The translations under genes and the position numbers were made by a program. This document shows positions 10,983-23,654 of a DNA stretch of 64,000 nucleotides, one piece after another. Source of the DNA: Physella acuta (Eukaryota > Mollusca > Gastropoda > Physidae); NCBI RefSeq assembly GCF_028476545.1, contig NW_026732266.1, positions 171,821-235,820 on the forward strand, read 5' to 3'. The notes under the pieces are model-generated. The model did not search any database. It was not told the origin of the DNA and worked only from the letters and a program-made list of their open reading frames with translations. Numbering within the stretch: position 1 is the stretch's first letter; the number at the start of each line of letters is the position of its first letter.

Positions 10983-13900
10983 TTATACTACATTTATAGC
11001 AATTGAGCTCAGTGTAGGGTAAAATTTATCTAACTGCTTAAACTGGTGTGCACAATGGTTTCTATTTTCAGTGTCCCCTATTTCATTGTATAACAAAGAC
11101 TGGTAGTACAAGGCATCTTTTTCCAACATGTAAGCCTCTGCTGCCTTGAATAAAGATGTGACTGTTGACATCAAGCTCAAAGCTGAAACCAATTCTGTGG
11201 AGAGAAAAATGGGATAAAATAAAAATGAACAAATGTACTAAATAATTAACTAGCAATTGAAAGAAATAGAAAAGCTTTTAACTCTGTTAAACAAAATCAT
11301 AAACTGTAAAAAATAATTATTATATTTATTTACACTTGGTAATCTGACAATTTTTTTTACATAAAATGTTTTTAAAAATAAGCACCCTAATACCAACTTG
11401 GTAAATTTTGTAGAATTAAAAGGAAGATTTGTTTAGCAGAAGTACCAAGCTATTTTTTGTTATGTTTCTGAAATAACCCAAACATAAATACTGGCAAATA
11501 AAAAAATTTGAAAGAATTATATATATATGGCTCCGTTGATTCAATTAAAATTCCAGTCTGTTTAGGAGTAAAAATGAAAAGTGTGAATGAACAAGGGTAC
11601 CTGTTTTTCTTTGTGTTGTGCTGAGATTCTTGGCTGCCGCGACTTTACACTTGGTGTAGACAAATAAAGCCCGCGCCTTATCCTGAGCTGTGGCATTAGT
11701 CAGGATCCTGGTGAGCTGAACTTCTAATAGCTGCAAGCCTTGTTCTGGTAAATTCATATTCAACTGAAGCAAGATACAATTCAATGGGTTAAATCAAGTA
11801 GAAAATATAGTGGTTAAAAAAGATGCAACAATATTGATTAAAAGGGAAAAAGGCAATTTACATACAACAGTATCAGTTTTCATAATGCTTTAAATAAATT
11901 AGTGTTGTATACCAATAATTTAAGTCAGTAAACTTTTTAAAATAACATTTTCCCATTTTATGCCCTTCTAAAAAAATGTCAAAAATGTACTAAAACTTTA
12001 ATTGGAAATTGTCTAGTTCAAACAGGGTTACAAACAAAAAATATTTTGTAATAAATTTGCTTCTTTCATGAACCACAAAGTCTGAGAGGGCACTGTATTC
12101 TATTACATATGATTTTTTCTTATTCTGGTAATAAACGTTTATAACTTCACACCTGCAGTTTTCACAAATAAGACATCTGCTAGTAGAAACACTTTGTCTA
12201 TTTTTAAAAATTGGCAATTGTTTTCTTACCTGTACAAATGCTAAGTAAGCTGTTCCCATACCAACATACAACTCTAGGTAGTGTTTCTTTGCATGGGCAA
12301 TACAGTCTGTGATATGTATAACAGCAACACTGTGATTGCCAGTGGCTATGTATAGGGATGCTAACTCAAGCAAAACACTATTGGATGAAAAGTATAACCA
12401 TGATATAGATATAATAACAGGAAATTACAATGAAAAAATTACTGGCATTAAAACAAAATTTTGGTGGCAATTAAAATTTCTTCAATTAAATATTTGAAAA
12501 AAAAAACCCTCCTTTATTTTACTTTTAAAAGCTTTAACTATATTGCTACCTATTTTCCTTTAAAATAAATTATTAATGCTCTGTTCACTCACCGACATCT
12601 AAAATCAGCATAATAGCCAGATTTTTCTTTATCACATTCTGTTAATAATTTATCCAAGCAAGAAAATGCTTCTGTTACCTGGCCTTGTTCTCTTAATAAA
12701 ATTGGCTTTCTACAGAAAAGTGAAAAATAGTATGGAACTAATTTACCTACATATTAATTAATATTATAATTCATAAAGACTTTACTCAAATTTAAAAAAA
12801 ATGCTTTATCAAAAAATATTATTAAAAACTTAACTTCATAACATAAATTAGTCAATAGAATAATTAAAAACCTTATTTTAGCTTCAGGTTCATCAACTGC
12901 TTGTAAATCTACTAAAATTTGTTCTGCTGCATTCAATTTTCTATTATTCAGTGAACGATAGAAGGCTATCCTCTGTTGACAAGATTGCCAGATTTCACAG
13001 TGAGGTGAGTTGAATGGGAACCTTAATTTGGCTTGGTTTAGAATATCAGCAGCCACTGTGTATTCCCCCTGTTATTTTCAAATAAAAATTAACTTTGTTT
13101 AAAATTAATAAGAAGAAATAGAAAATTAAAATAATAATTATATTTAACTAGATCAAGAAAATCAAAATATGAAAAACTCCTACAAGAGTTTTTTTTGTGC
13201 ATTAGAAATGGCATCAGACTATGCAGTTGACATAAATAAGTGTTTATATATTAACAAAAATAATATTTTATATAAATAGTATAAGCGTAATAAAACATAA
13301 AATAGATAACAAAATAAAGTTAACAAATAATTTGTTAGTTCGAGGTACTTACAATATCTGCATGTAGCTGAGCTAAGTTACATAAAGCAATGCAAACTGC
13401 TTGCCCATTGTAATAGACACCATTTATGCTTGTGTTTAGATTGAGAACCATTTGATTGTCCAGGGAACACAACTCTCTGAAGAAAACAAAAAAGTTAACA
13501 GCAGAGAATTAATTTACCCTTATTGTTAAAAAGTGCTAACACATGAAAAAATAAAAACCCACTTAGATTAAAATTAATTTTTTTTCATGTAAAGAAAATG
13601 TAATCTTTGATCCAATTAAATTAAAATACAATTTCTTTAAGTAAACAAATTATAAATTGTGTAAAATAATAAAATTATTTAACAAACCTTTTCCCATAGT
13701 AATGCCACATGGCAGCCCTCTGCACACAACCAGATGAAATCATTCCATAGTTTGAATGCATGCAGTTTATCAGATTACTTTGAGTGAAGTAGTCTATTAC
13801 TCTAGAAAAAAAAAAGGTTGGTAATAATAATTAAGAAAAATAGAAAAATGTATAATTTGCAGTCACCACATAGTGATCAAATATTTAAAATTATAAGCAT

Positions 13901-16900
13901 GGCACAAGATTTTACTAACAAGAACCACTAAGAATTGTTTCATACAATTAATGCTGGTGCTTTTCTATTCAACAAATCGATTAAGAATATAACGTTACAC
14001 CTACATTAATAAATATACAATCTGTCCATGAGGTACACATAATGAGATGATAGATAATTTAAATAAGAAAACTCTTTAGCAAGCACATAAAAAAATGGGA
14101 TAAGTGAATTAATTTTCCATCACATCACCTCAAAAGAAAAAATTAAAGAAAAAGAAACAACCAGCAGTTTGACAGTTTTAGACAACTGAGATTTATATTT
14201 ATAAAATCTTAAACTAAGTTATCAACTTAACTATAGCTGCACTATAAGTTAGCAGTAATTTAAAAAACTGTGAGAAGCATTTCAGGTAAACACCTACCTT
14301 GCAGGTAGTTCAGTTCCAGTGCCAAGACCTTTACTTATCCAGTTCAACCCCAACACAGTCAGATTCTGCAAATAAAGATAATATGATGGAAATTCATGAA
14401 ATTTCATTTATAAAAATGTTGCTTACAATCATAACAGTCACAGGAAATGTTAAGTAAAGTAAGGTAGTTCCCCTTCCAAACCTGACAGTCTATGGGGCAA
14501 GTGAATTAGAGTTCACCTGTTTCTGTGACCTCGACAGATGAAGGAATAGTATGGTCAGCACTATGCCCAGCTACCTTTACTTTCCCTAATGTGAGCTAGG
14601 TACCCATCAGAGCTGGATACAGAAACTTGTCGAGGTTATGAAAGCATAGATTTAAATAAATCTAAAGTTAAATACTTGTAAAATTTGTTTTCTTTATCAC
14701 AAACCATTAAAATCTTTTTAAAATGGTAAAAAAAGATAACCTAAAACTTACTGGAAGAGAGAGGTCTATGGTTTTTCTGATTGATCTTTCCAACTGTGTC
14801 ACACCTGTATGACTTTCACCTAACAGGTTTAACCACACCTGTAAAACAACAAACATGTCGTATTCAAACTTTACACTTAAGCTGTAAACTTGTGCCTTCA
14901 ATTTCTAGCTCTGTTATGTCCTCTATAACTTATATTTTGAAAAGCTTAACATTTGTCGGTAGAACAAGAATTCAGTAAATGATTTTGTGATATACATCAA
15001 GAATTAAAAAAAAATTAAAAAGGAATACCTACCAAAGCATGCTGTAAGCATATCTGGTCATTACTTTCTTGGGCCATTCTTATGGCTTCTTGTAAGGCTG
15101 CTCGACATTCTTCTCTATAATCACCATAAAAAATATAAAAATATATAGAATAGCCAAAATATTGTTATATTTCTAACTTAGCAACAAATTTTAAAGAATA
15201 ATTGGAAGAAACTGGTTTTGGATCCCGTAAAAAGTTAGCTATTAGTTTCAAAAGACTATATTAGTGGACACAAGCTTTTACATTTAAAAAAAAACAACTT
15301 AATTTCTACTTTATCAGCAATAACAAAAGGTTACTTTAGGCATAATATTGAGCAAAGAGGTTGAATGCAAATTTAGTGACATTACTCAAATTTAGGGACA
15401 TTACTCACTTATTGCCAAAGCGGAACTGCAGAGATGCAAGATTTAATGCCGCATATCTCATCGCCACCTCTTCAGCCACACCCTTCTTCTTGCTGACGTT
15501 TCCATCGTGCACCGCACAAGCCTTTCTATCAAAGTAATGGTACAGACTGTGGACAGCCGTACAATATTCTTTCACTCGTAAACTGTTGATGTAGCTCAGA
15601 AAGTGCTGGAGATAGAATTAATTATTCTCTTAGACTAAGCACGTTATATTATGCTTCATTCATATGTGGTGGTAAGGGAAACACACTGGTACTAGGATTA
15701 TCTTTGTTTAGAAAAACCTGTCTTTGGCCCCTACTGATGGACACTCATATCACCCAAAAGTCTTGAATAACACAGTAAAACTATGCTTTTTTCTTGAACA
15801 TCACTATACAAAAACTACTAAAATAAATACCTATCACTATTATTGACTACTCTGACTTCTATCTATGAATATACTGATAACTTCAGCCTCCCTCAGATTA
15901 TTTATCTATGCAACCTATTCGCTATATTTTTAACGTCCCCCTTAGTATATACTCTACAACAAAACTACAGTCGAACTGGTCCAACATCCAAGCAACATTA
16001 GCTGTTTAAACTTTATATCAACGACACTTGGTAAAAAATTATAACTATTTTACGAAGATTAAATTTTTGTTGAAAAACTCAAATACTCACTGCCTCTGCC
16101 ATGTCAGGATTAGCTGCTAGTATGTTAGAAATTTTTTGCTGCAGCTGTTCAGGTGAGAGTGCTTTCCCTTCATTGTGACTGAGCATTTGAGCCTGGTTTG
16201 CGATAAAATATTCTGCTTGCTTCTTTGAAAAGAAACTTCTGCAGAGTATAAAACTTTATTAATAAATTTGAGAAAACAATTTCCGCATCTCAAAGTAGAA
16301 CATTTTTTCCTTAGAAATAGGTCAAAAATGTAAAATAAAAAAATTAATATTGTACAGTTCGCTGTTTTACAACAAATGATCAGCTTGATAAAAAACAGCA
16401 AACTTTTATTTTAAACTGGGTAACTTATGTAACAATGGAAATCTTACTGTCCGTTAATAGAGTCCATAGATGGGCTATCTTCTAGCAATGACATGCTCAA
16501 AGCTGTATCAGATATGCCATGAATACTTGACTTCCTAGAAGAGAACCTGTCTATTTCTTCCTTGCATTCTGGAAAGCCAGCTTCATAATATCTTCGCACT
16601 TTATTCTATTTTTAAAATATTTTAAAAATATAACCATACATTCTCTCTTATAGAAAGCTAGCAATGTTACATCACATTAGAGAGGTTTTCTTTTCAAACT
16701 TAGAATTCTTATGTAAAATTTCTATAGAGTACATAGTATTTGAATTCTATGAATTTTTTAAAGCTGGTACTTACATGCATGTCAACAACTTGACTAAAGG
16801 ACATTTCATTATAAGCTAGCTCCATCCTTCTGATATAAAGACCTAGCAGAGCATTGCAAAACAAAACAAAAAACAGAATTAATTTCTCTCCTTAATTAGT

Positions 16901-19318
16901 AAGTTTTCTATATAATTATAGCTTTAATAAATAACACAACAAGATGACTAAACATGTCTAAATAAAATTAATAAATAATGAAAGTGAAAAATTTTCATAA
17001 TTAAATTTACCCATGATACTCTCTCTGCGAATGACACCTTCTTTTTCACCAGATAACAACAAAGAGGAAACATTGTCAAAAAAATCATTGATAGGCTTGA
17101 CACCAGAATCAGCAATAGTCCTCAATCTGGATATAGAAATAAAGAAAAGTTATCATTTTGGACCTGACGGTAGCATTCAGCTGTTTCTGTGACTATGATA
17201 TATGAAGGGATAGTGTGGTAAATTCTATGCCCTGACACCTTTACTTTGCTAACTTAAATCAGGTACCCATCAGAGCATAGTGAACTCAGGGATATCCTAC
17301 AGATTTGAGTCCGGATTCTAAACTAGAGACTTTCCAATACTTTAAGAGTACTTTACATTGATGAAAATATACAAAAGTACCTTACAACATGCTTTTAAAG
17401 AACAATTTTAAAATATTCTTAAAAACATGCTATAAATAGTAAAGTAAAGAAAAAATAAACATAAAACAGTCTTCAATAACTGCTAATATAGCTATGACAA
17501 TTTAAATGTTTATTTATTTAAATTTAAGTACTCATAGTTTAATAAGCAATGCAAAAATAGAAAAATCATAATAATATGATAATCAACAAGTATAAATTAC
17601 TTACAACTCATACAAATAATCTAAAATAGCAGGCTTCAATACAGGATCAATATGTTGACGTAATGTTTTCAAATCCATATCTGGACTCTGAATGCAGGAG
17701 AGTTGACAAAAAAATGATTAAATGAAAAATCTCTTTACACAAGAAAAATTATTTTAAATGAATATTTATGGTAAACATACTATGAGCTTTTGAAATGTAA
17801 ATAATAAAAAAAAAACTGGAAACCTGAAGCAGGTTGAGCAAGATCACCATAAAAACTCTTTTCTCTCTATCTGTCAAAACTTCGGAGGAATCAATACTTT
17901 CATCTATTTTATCTTGGAGGCCACACAGTAACTGGTACTTATAAACTAATGCCATAATTGACAACTTATGTGGCGTCAACTAAGTAAATGGAAAAAAATT
18001 TAAAAATTTAAAAACAGTTTATCAAAGTACAATTAGAATGTAACATCAAAATAAATTTTAAAATTATACCCTTTGCACAAAGGCTTTGTTTACTTAAATG
18101 CTTGAGAATCTTTATTTTACTTTAAACTACTTTTAATACATTTTGAATAAAAAGTTCATATTCAATTTGGAAATGAATATCAACATAATAAAAAAAAATG
18201 ATACTGTTTTCTTTTTTATCCTTAACTTTACTTTAAATTTACTTATTAATCTAATAATACATTTTCAATAGGGCCTTAATATCAAATGTCACTTTAAAAT
18301 TAAAAACAAGTTAATTAAAAAGTCTAGTGACAATTTTAGCGCAATTTCCTTATGTTATCTAAAAATAGCTCTGTTGTAGCGTAAATCAAGAGCAGGGTTA
18401 GTAAAACCATTGGTTAGTTATTAAAACGTTTTTTATTAAAAAAAAATTTCAGTATTTTACATGTTTTATTTACAATAGAGTTACATGACTAAAAATCATT
18501 GCGCGCCTAGCTACTGAACGTGATGACGAAGCCATAGAACGTGATGGTGCAGCTATTGAACGTGATGACGCGTGTGGTGTGGTTGGAAAAAATGCCTACT
18601 AATTCGGTCCAAATTTTAATTAATTCAAAAAAAATTTTGTGACCGAACGAAAGGATATTTTTGAAAACTTTCTTCGGCAATATTGTTCTAAATTATGGCA
18701 GGAATCGATTGGTACATGTTTCAAGTCGCTAAGTGGTCTGGTTGCCGAGATATGGGCCAAAAACTGCTTTTTTTCGAGGTTTTTTGGCTTTTCCGGGAAA
18801 TCCATGAAAGAAACCCGGAATTTTTATAGCCTATGTTCATCCTCGTAACTTGCTTAACATAATTGCTTTTGAAACTAGTCATCGATATTGCTTCGTTGAG
18901 GAGGAGATACGACTTAAAGCTGCGGACACACATCCATCCATCCATCCAGACATTCATACATCCAGAAATGACGGGTTAATAAACGCAATTCTCCAGAATG
19001 GAAATTGCGCTAAAAATGGGATTAGTTTTTTAAACAAATTCTAACCAAACTTACACAATCAATCAAAAGAAATTAAGATACATCACTGGTGAAACTATAG
19101 GTATATTGCATAACCTATGTGTACGTTTGGTAATGGAAGTGCACCATACGGTAAATACTAATAGGAAACTTCCATCTTCATTAATTTGAATAAACTTTTT
19201 TATCATTAATTATAATACTAATAATTAGCCTACCAAATAAAATAATCCATACCCTTTCTGTGCTTTGCTGTCGAGTGCCAGAACAAAAAGTGAACAAGTC
19301 GGTTATCTCTGCAGACAT
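10983..19318 (-). CDS. ANAPC5: Anaphase-promoting complex subunit 5 (18 coding exons)
   Basis: ANAPC5 is a TPR scaffold subunit of the APC/C ubiquitin ligase, which drives mitotic exit. Coding exons, 5' to 3': 19318-19253, 17979-17824, 17687-17605, 17126-17011, 16842-16775, 16605-16448, 16238-16091, 15605-15409, 15114-15033, 14838-14752, 14365-14298, 13801-13688, 13476-13353, 13068-12872, 12709-12593, 12377-12230, 11763-11601, 11194-10983. All junctions have AG acceptors and GT donors, and the lengths sum to 2304 nt (767 residues plus stop; human about 755). Recognised segments include LTPHKLSIMALV (start of exon 2), KQAEYFIANQAQ (about residue 220), HFLSYINSLRV and RYAALNLASLQFRFG (exon 8), QESNDQICLQHAL (exon 9), and PEQGLQLLEVQLTRIL then DKARALFVYTKCKVA (exon 17). 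The start is the first ATG after the upstream AT-rich region (MSAEITDLF). Introns hold SINE-like copies and a 0.7 kb repeat. No break is seen. Identification is by recalled similarity to vertebrate ANAPC5. Confidence 0.95.
14461..14633 (-). mobile_element. tRNA-derived SINE, copy in ANAPC5 intron 10
   Basis: On the minus strand it carries the shared core phrases GATGGGTACC, AAAGTAAAGG and GGGCATAGTGCTGACCA seen in other copies in this window. The tRNA-like head is poorly preserved. It lies between coding exons 10 and 11. Confidence 0.75.
17159..17335 (-). mobile_element. tRNA-derived SINE, copy in ANAPC5 intron 3
   Basis: The minus strand shows a degraded head (GAATCCGGACTCAAATC) and the shared core including CTGATGGGTACCTGA. 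It is more diverged than the 36.9 kb or 61.9 kb copies. It lies between exons 3 and 4 of ANAPC5. Confidence 0.75.
18306..19017 (+). mobile_element. 0.7 kb interspersed repeat (family D), copy 1
   Basis: This shares nearly its whole length with copies at 24998-25719 and 28401-29089. Near the ends it has inverted repeats ATTTTAGCGCAATTTCC (18333) and GGAAATTGCGCTAAAAAT (19000). Inside are short GAACGTGATGACG tandem units and a (CATC)n tract near the right side. No intact transposase frame is seen. It lies in intron 1 of ANAPC5. It looks like a non-autonomous DNA element of unknown superfamily. Confidence 0.85.
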
Positions 19319-19480
19319 TTTTTAACTATCACAAATACAGCATAGGCTTGTAATTTAATTTGAAATTTAACTCAGCAAGCTGAAATAAAATATAGGCCCA
19401 TTATGATTCATTATCATGAAGAATAGGAGCAGGAAACTGAACATACAAATACAAAACGTGGCCCTAGACAGGAACAGGGC
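19319..19480 (-). promoter_or_regulatory. Presumed ANAPC5 5' UTR and promoter
   Basis: This is the sequence directly upstream of the ANAPC5 ATG. No TATA box stands out and the DNA is AT-rich. The assignment rests on position only. Confidence 0.35.
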
Positions 19481-19498
19481 ATTCACCCCCACCCAGTA

Positions 19499-19816
19499 GG
19501 ACATTACCCCCCCCCGGGTCATAGCTTTAGGTTCAGCTAGGGTTAGAGCTAGGGTTTGATTCTGGGCTAGGTCTAGGGTTAGGGTTAGACCTAGGGTTAA
19601 GGTTTTGGCTTAAATATATAGTTGGGTTTGGTTTTGGGTTAATTTTAGAGTGAGGTGAATTCTTAGGTTTTTCATCTTGGTCTTAAGGTTAGGATAAAGG
19701 TATAGAGTTGGAGTTAGAATTAGGATTCTATCTTGGTGGATGGGGGGGGTTGGTAATTCCTTAGGGGGTAATTAAAGGGGAGGGGGATATCTGGGTGGGA
19801 TGAGGGGGTAATGTCC
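19499..19816. mobile_element. Inverted-repeat element with telomere-like interior
   Basis: GGACATTACCCCC at 19499-19511 is matched by its exact reverse complement GGGGGTAATGTCC at 19804-19816, with looser matching outside. The interior is a run of degenerate GGTTAG/TAGGGTT phrases and G-runs. It is probably a MITE, though no target-site duplication was confirmed. Confidence 0.55.
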
Positions 19817-20174
19817 AGTAGCCACCCTAGAGTAGAGGCTAATAATTTTATTAAAAATAAATAGGCTAGGCCTAATACTAAAAATAGCCATTATCACCAT
19901 TATAAGATTATGATCATTATTAATATTTAGGCTATTTAATATTTGTTTTTTTAGCAACCACAAAATGATGACTGATGCACATGCAGAGAGGCATAGCGAC
20001 CTGTTTTAGGCGCATGGAGGGGGAGGGGGGGCAATTATCGCATTTTCACAGTCCCATTCATTAATAATAATATTATATCATGTGCCTTTCATTTCAACAC
20101 TCACTGTCGACTTAGCAGTTTACAGTTTACACTGAGTCACTGCACTGACTGAACTCGTGAACTGAGACAATAAT

Positions 20175-20716
20175 TCGGTAATCTATCGGTTTGGGTACGT
20201 AAAATCGCCCACGGCTATTAATGTACGAAAACGTTACCTCATTGTCAAGGCTGTAATAGAAGTATATTGTGAAATTTTTGTGTCAAATATTATAGATAAA
20301 TGAATAATAAACCTAAATCAATGGCTAAATATATCAATATAGGCCAGAAATTAACTTTAAACAGCAGTGTCTGCAAGCAAGATTTCCTATATAAACAGCA
20401 GCCATTTGTAAAATAGAGTGACTTCCGCCTGAATCTTGCGCTTTAAGTCTATAAAAATAAAACTTTAACAAGATGGCTGCTATAGTAAATGAGCATGGTT
20501 GCATCTGTTGGAAACATCGCTAGTCTTCATTTATTACTGAAAAGTTTTAATTCAATTGTTTAAAAACAGGTACATAAATGAAACAAGGAAACATTTTTGT
20601 ATTTTTAAAACATAAATCCTCCTCAAAATGTGAAATAATTATTAAAATGTAAGGAGTCACCTGTTTTTCACATTACTAGTCGCGGGTGATTTTACGTACC
20701 CAAAACGATAGATTAC
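20175..20716. mobile_element. MITE with about 40 bp terminal inverted repeats
   Basis: CGGTAATCTATCGGTTTGGG starting at 20176 and continuing TACGTAAAATCGCCC has a near-perfect inverted partner at 20680-20716, with three or four mismatches. CAATAAT flanks both sides, a possible target duplication. The interior is AT-rich and non-coding. It lies upstream of ANAPC5. The superfamily is not assigned. Confidence 0.75.
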
Positions 20717-21806
20717 CAATAATGGACACGAGCGAGAAAACTCTCAAAGGTATTTGAGAGGTGTATAAATTAGTTTAAAAATCATGCACAGCGTAGTTAC
20801 AATTAATATGGTTATAAAATCCTGTCTATCTGGTTTTTTTCGGACTTTACTAAAGATTGGATGTATTTGATGTTTATAATATAATATTTTCGGTAACTAA
20901 ATAAAAATTTAAAAAAAAGCAAAAACAATTTGGTTTTCACGTGTAATGGCGACATAAACAATGGCATCCTGCTATTGGATAGGCCGTCATTGATTTTATT
21001 GTACACATTGTAAGCTAAAAATAGAAAACTAGGTCATGGGGTTTTTAATTTGCATTGTTATTTAAAAACTTGATCTGCAAAGTTTTGTAAACAAATAGTT
21101 ATCGATCACTAAGTTACTGTACAGCCAATCAATATTTGTCTTACGAAAGTGAAACATCCGGTTTTAACTTAGGCTTGATGAAAATAAATAGAAATGTAGC
21201 CTTAAACTCAACAAATTATTTTCAAGTTCTCTGGATTTGCAACTTTTATAGCATTTATTCTAAAAATATAAAATTTCTAAATTAATTTTAGGCTTAAGTT
21301 TTTATTTTTTATTTTTTTTACGGTCTAAATCTTAAAAAGCACGTTTTTATTCCATGTCAACAACATTGGGGACGGAATCTCGTCAACTCGCTCGCCTCCA
21401 TTCCACCGAATAATTCTAGTTTCTAGATCTAACTCTTCTTATTTTCTTAACTCTTCTAATCTACTCCATAGATTATAGATCTAGAATAGATCTAGATCTA
21501 TTAGTCTAGATTTTCTAAATGAAAACATTAAATCAGCAGACCTTACTTTTATTACTTAGTTCTAGAGATCTAATACTAATGTCTCACTTACGGTCGCAGA
21601 CTACATGGAGATTTTAAATTTTGTTTATCGTGGTCATTTTAAGTACCGAAAACAACATTTAGATCTAGATCTCTAGTAGGCTTATTTAAAAAGCATGTGA
21701 ATGCAGTCAATTTTTCAGTTTTTAAAGATGTTCAATACTTACTTGTTATTGATATCTGTGACTAGTCGCCTAATATCAAAATGATGGCAATCTAAAGAGT
21801 AGGTTA

Positions 21807-22227
21807 GGGGTCATCCATAAATGACGTCACGCTTTTTTTGACGATTTTTACTTCCCCTCCGCTCCGTCACACGTCGTCAAAAAGCCAGACCCCCTCCCTA
21901 AAATGACGTCACACCTCAGCCTACAACCCCCCCCCCTCAAAATTGCAGTTGAATTTTTTTTTAAACATCGATATTTTTCTAAAATCCTGTCTGAACTCTG
22001 TCAAAATAGAATATTTTAATCAATTCCTATTACAATTTATTAAAACAGTTTTCTTAAACGCGAAATAACGTCTAAAATTCGATTTCTAACATTGCTTTTT
22101 TTATAATGCAAAAGTGTGACATCGCACCATCGTAACCTCCCCCCCCCCCTCATCACACACCGTCACAAAATTACAGACCCCCCCCCCGACCCCCCTACGA
22201 GGGTGACGTCATTTATGGACGACCCCC
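21807..22227. mobile_element. PIF/Harbinger-like MITE (GGGGTCRTCC ends)
   Basis: The left end GGGGTCATCCATAAATGACG and the right end (reverse complement) GGGGGTCGTCCATAAATGAC form inverted repeats. TTA lies directly outside both ends, fitting the 3 bp TWA duplication of PIF/Harbinger elements. The interior carries C-runs and no transposase. Relatives occur at 30771, near 50775 and at 63843. Confidence 0.8.
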
Positions 22228-22259
22228 TTATGACTTGATTAGAAAAGAAAGTGCGCCCC

Positions 22260-23640
22260 CCCCCCCCTCCAAATTAACAGTAGAGTATATATGTTTTGCA
22301 AGTGCATCACTTGCTATAGGAATCTACTAATCCATCAAATCCTGTATAGTCCTACATTCATAGACCTACTAGATTTTTAACTAGATCTAACTGTCAACTA
22401 ACTTTACTGTTCTATCTTTTCTATTTTCTATAGGTTTACAATAGTTTTGTTATGGATATAACATTTATCTATAATAGTATTGATATCAGATTTGGTATTA
22501 TTGGAAATAAAATCATAAATTTTACAAACTACACCTTACAGTGATGTATATTATTATATTTTGCTGGGATGCAAATATGCATTATCACATTTGAAGGTGT
22601 CTATGCAGAAAAAAAACCTATATCTTGTCTATGTTACTGGAAACTACATTTCCATATCACCTATCAACCATTGTTAATCTTGAAATTTTGAATTATATTA
22701 ATACAGAACTCATATCTGGCCAAATTATGAATAGCCTAGTTAGCCTTGCAACTTATAATTGGGTTTGAAATATCACTGCACCCACAAGTAGGATTACCCA
22801 ACACTGACAAAGTTTTAAAAAAATTTCATAATTAGGTTATTAAAAATAATTTTAATTCTGATTTTATAGGATTGAACAAGAGATATGGCATAATCTGTAC
22901 ACATAAATATTTTATATTTTAGTCCAACAACTCATAAAAACATTTTTTTATTATTTCATGAAATTCAATAAAAAATTTAATTAAAAAGAAAACTAGCTAA
23001 TTCACAGAAGCATTTGATGGTAAAACAGTAAACAATAAAAAACACTGCCTAAATGTCTAATAGATAGAGTTTTTTTTTTAAGAATAAGAAATATAATTTA
23101 TAGCTTATATAAGTTATAAGATATCACAATCAAAATCACAATTTGCTATGGTCAATACAACAGCAAAGTAAAATGAATAGTATTATAAGTTCTAGAAAAC
23201 ATTTAATTAATGAATATAATAACCAAGTCTTCCTTGTTAAAGTTTTTTAAACTCTGATTAGAATGATTAGATGTAAAACAAATTGCTTCTTTAAAAAATT
23301 AATGTAAAAGAATATACAGTTTTATATGTGGTTTATTTTTACATAATGGGTAACAAATATTTATTTGTGTAAATAAATTTCTAGAATAATCCCAAGCTGT
23401 ATATAGTTTAAACTATATTAGTCAACTTTTTTCAATTTAGATATATAACTTGCAATATAAAATGTGTAAATTCAAGTTCCTAAAACAATGAAGGTTTAAT
23501 TTTAAAAATCAATAAAGATATAATATAAAATAAATTGACTTAAAGTATGATAATACTAATAAAACAGTACATAATATGCTTTATTATTCAAATAAATTTG
23601 TATCACATAACACTCATACATCATCATTGTGTTTTAACTG
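22260..23640. other. AT-rich intergenic DNA
   Basis: No supported gene is seen between the Harbinger-like element and the 3' end of the NAT gene. The right part may include the NAT 3' UTR. Confidence 0.5.
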
Positions 23641-23654
23641 TAAGTTTTAAAAAC

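Noticed and set aside
18639-18848. [20 protein letters not shown]-type ORF, also at 25216 and in part at 28805
   Set aside because: It is present only because the family D repeat is shared. The reading frame is not preserved in all three copies and matches no known protein.
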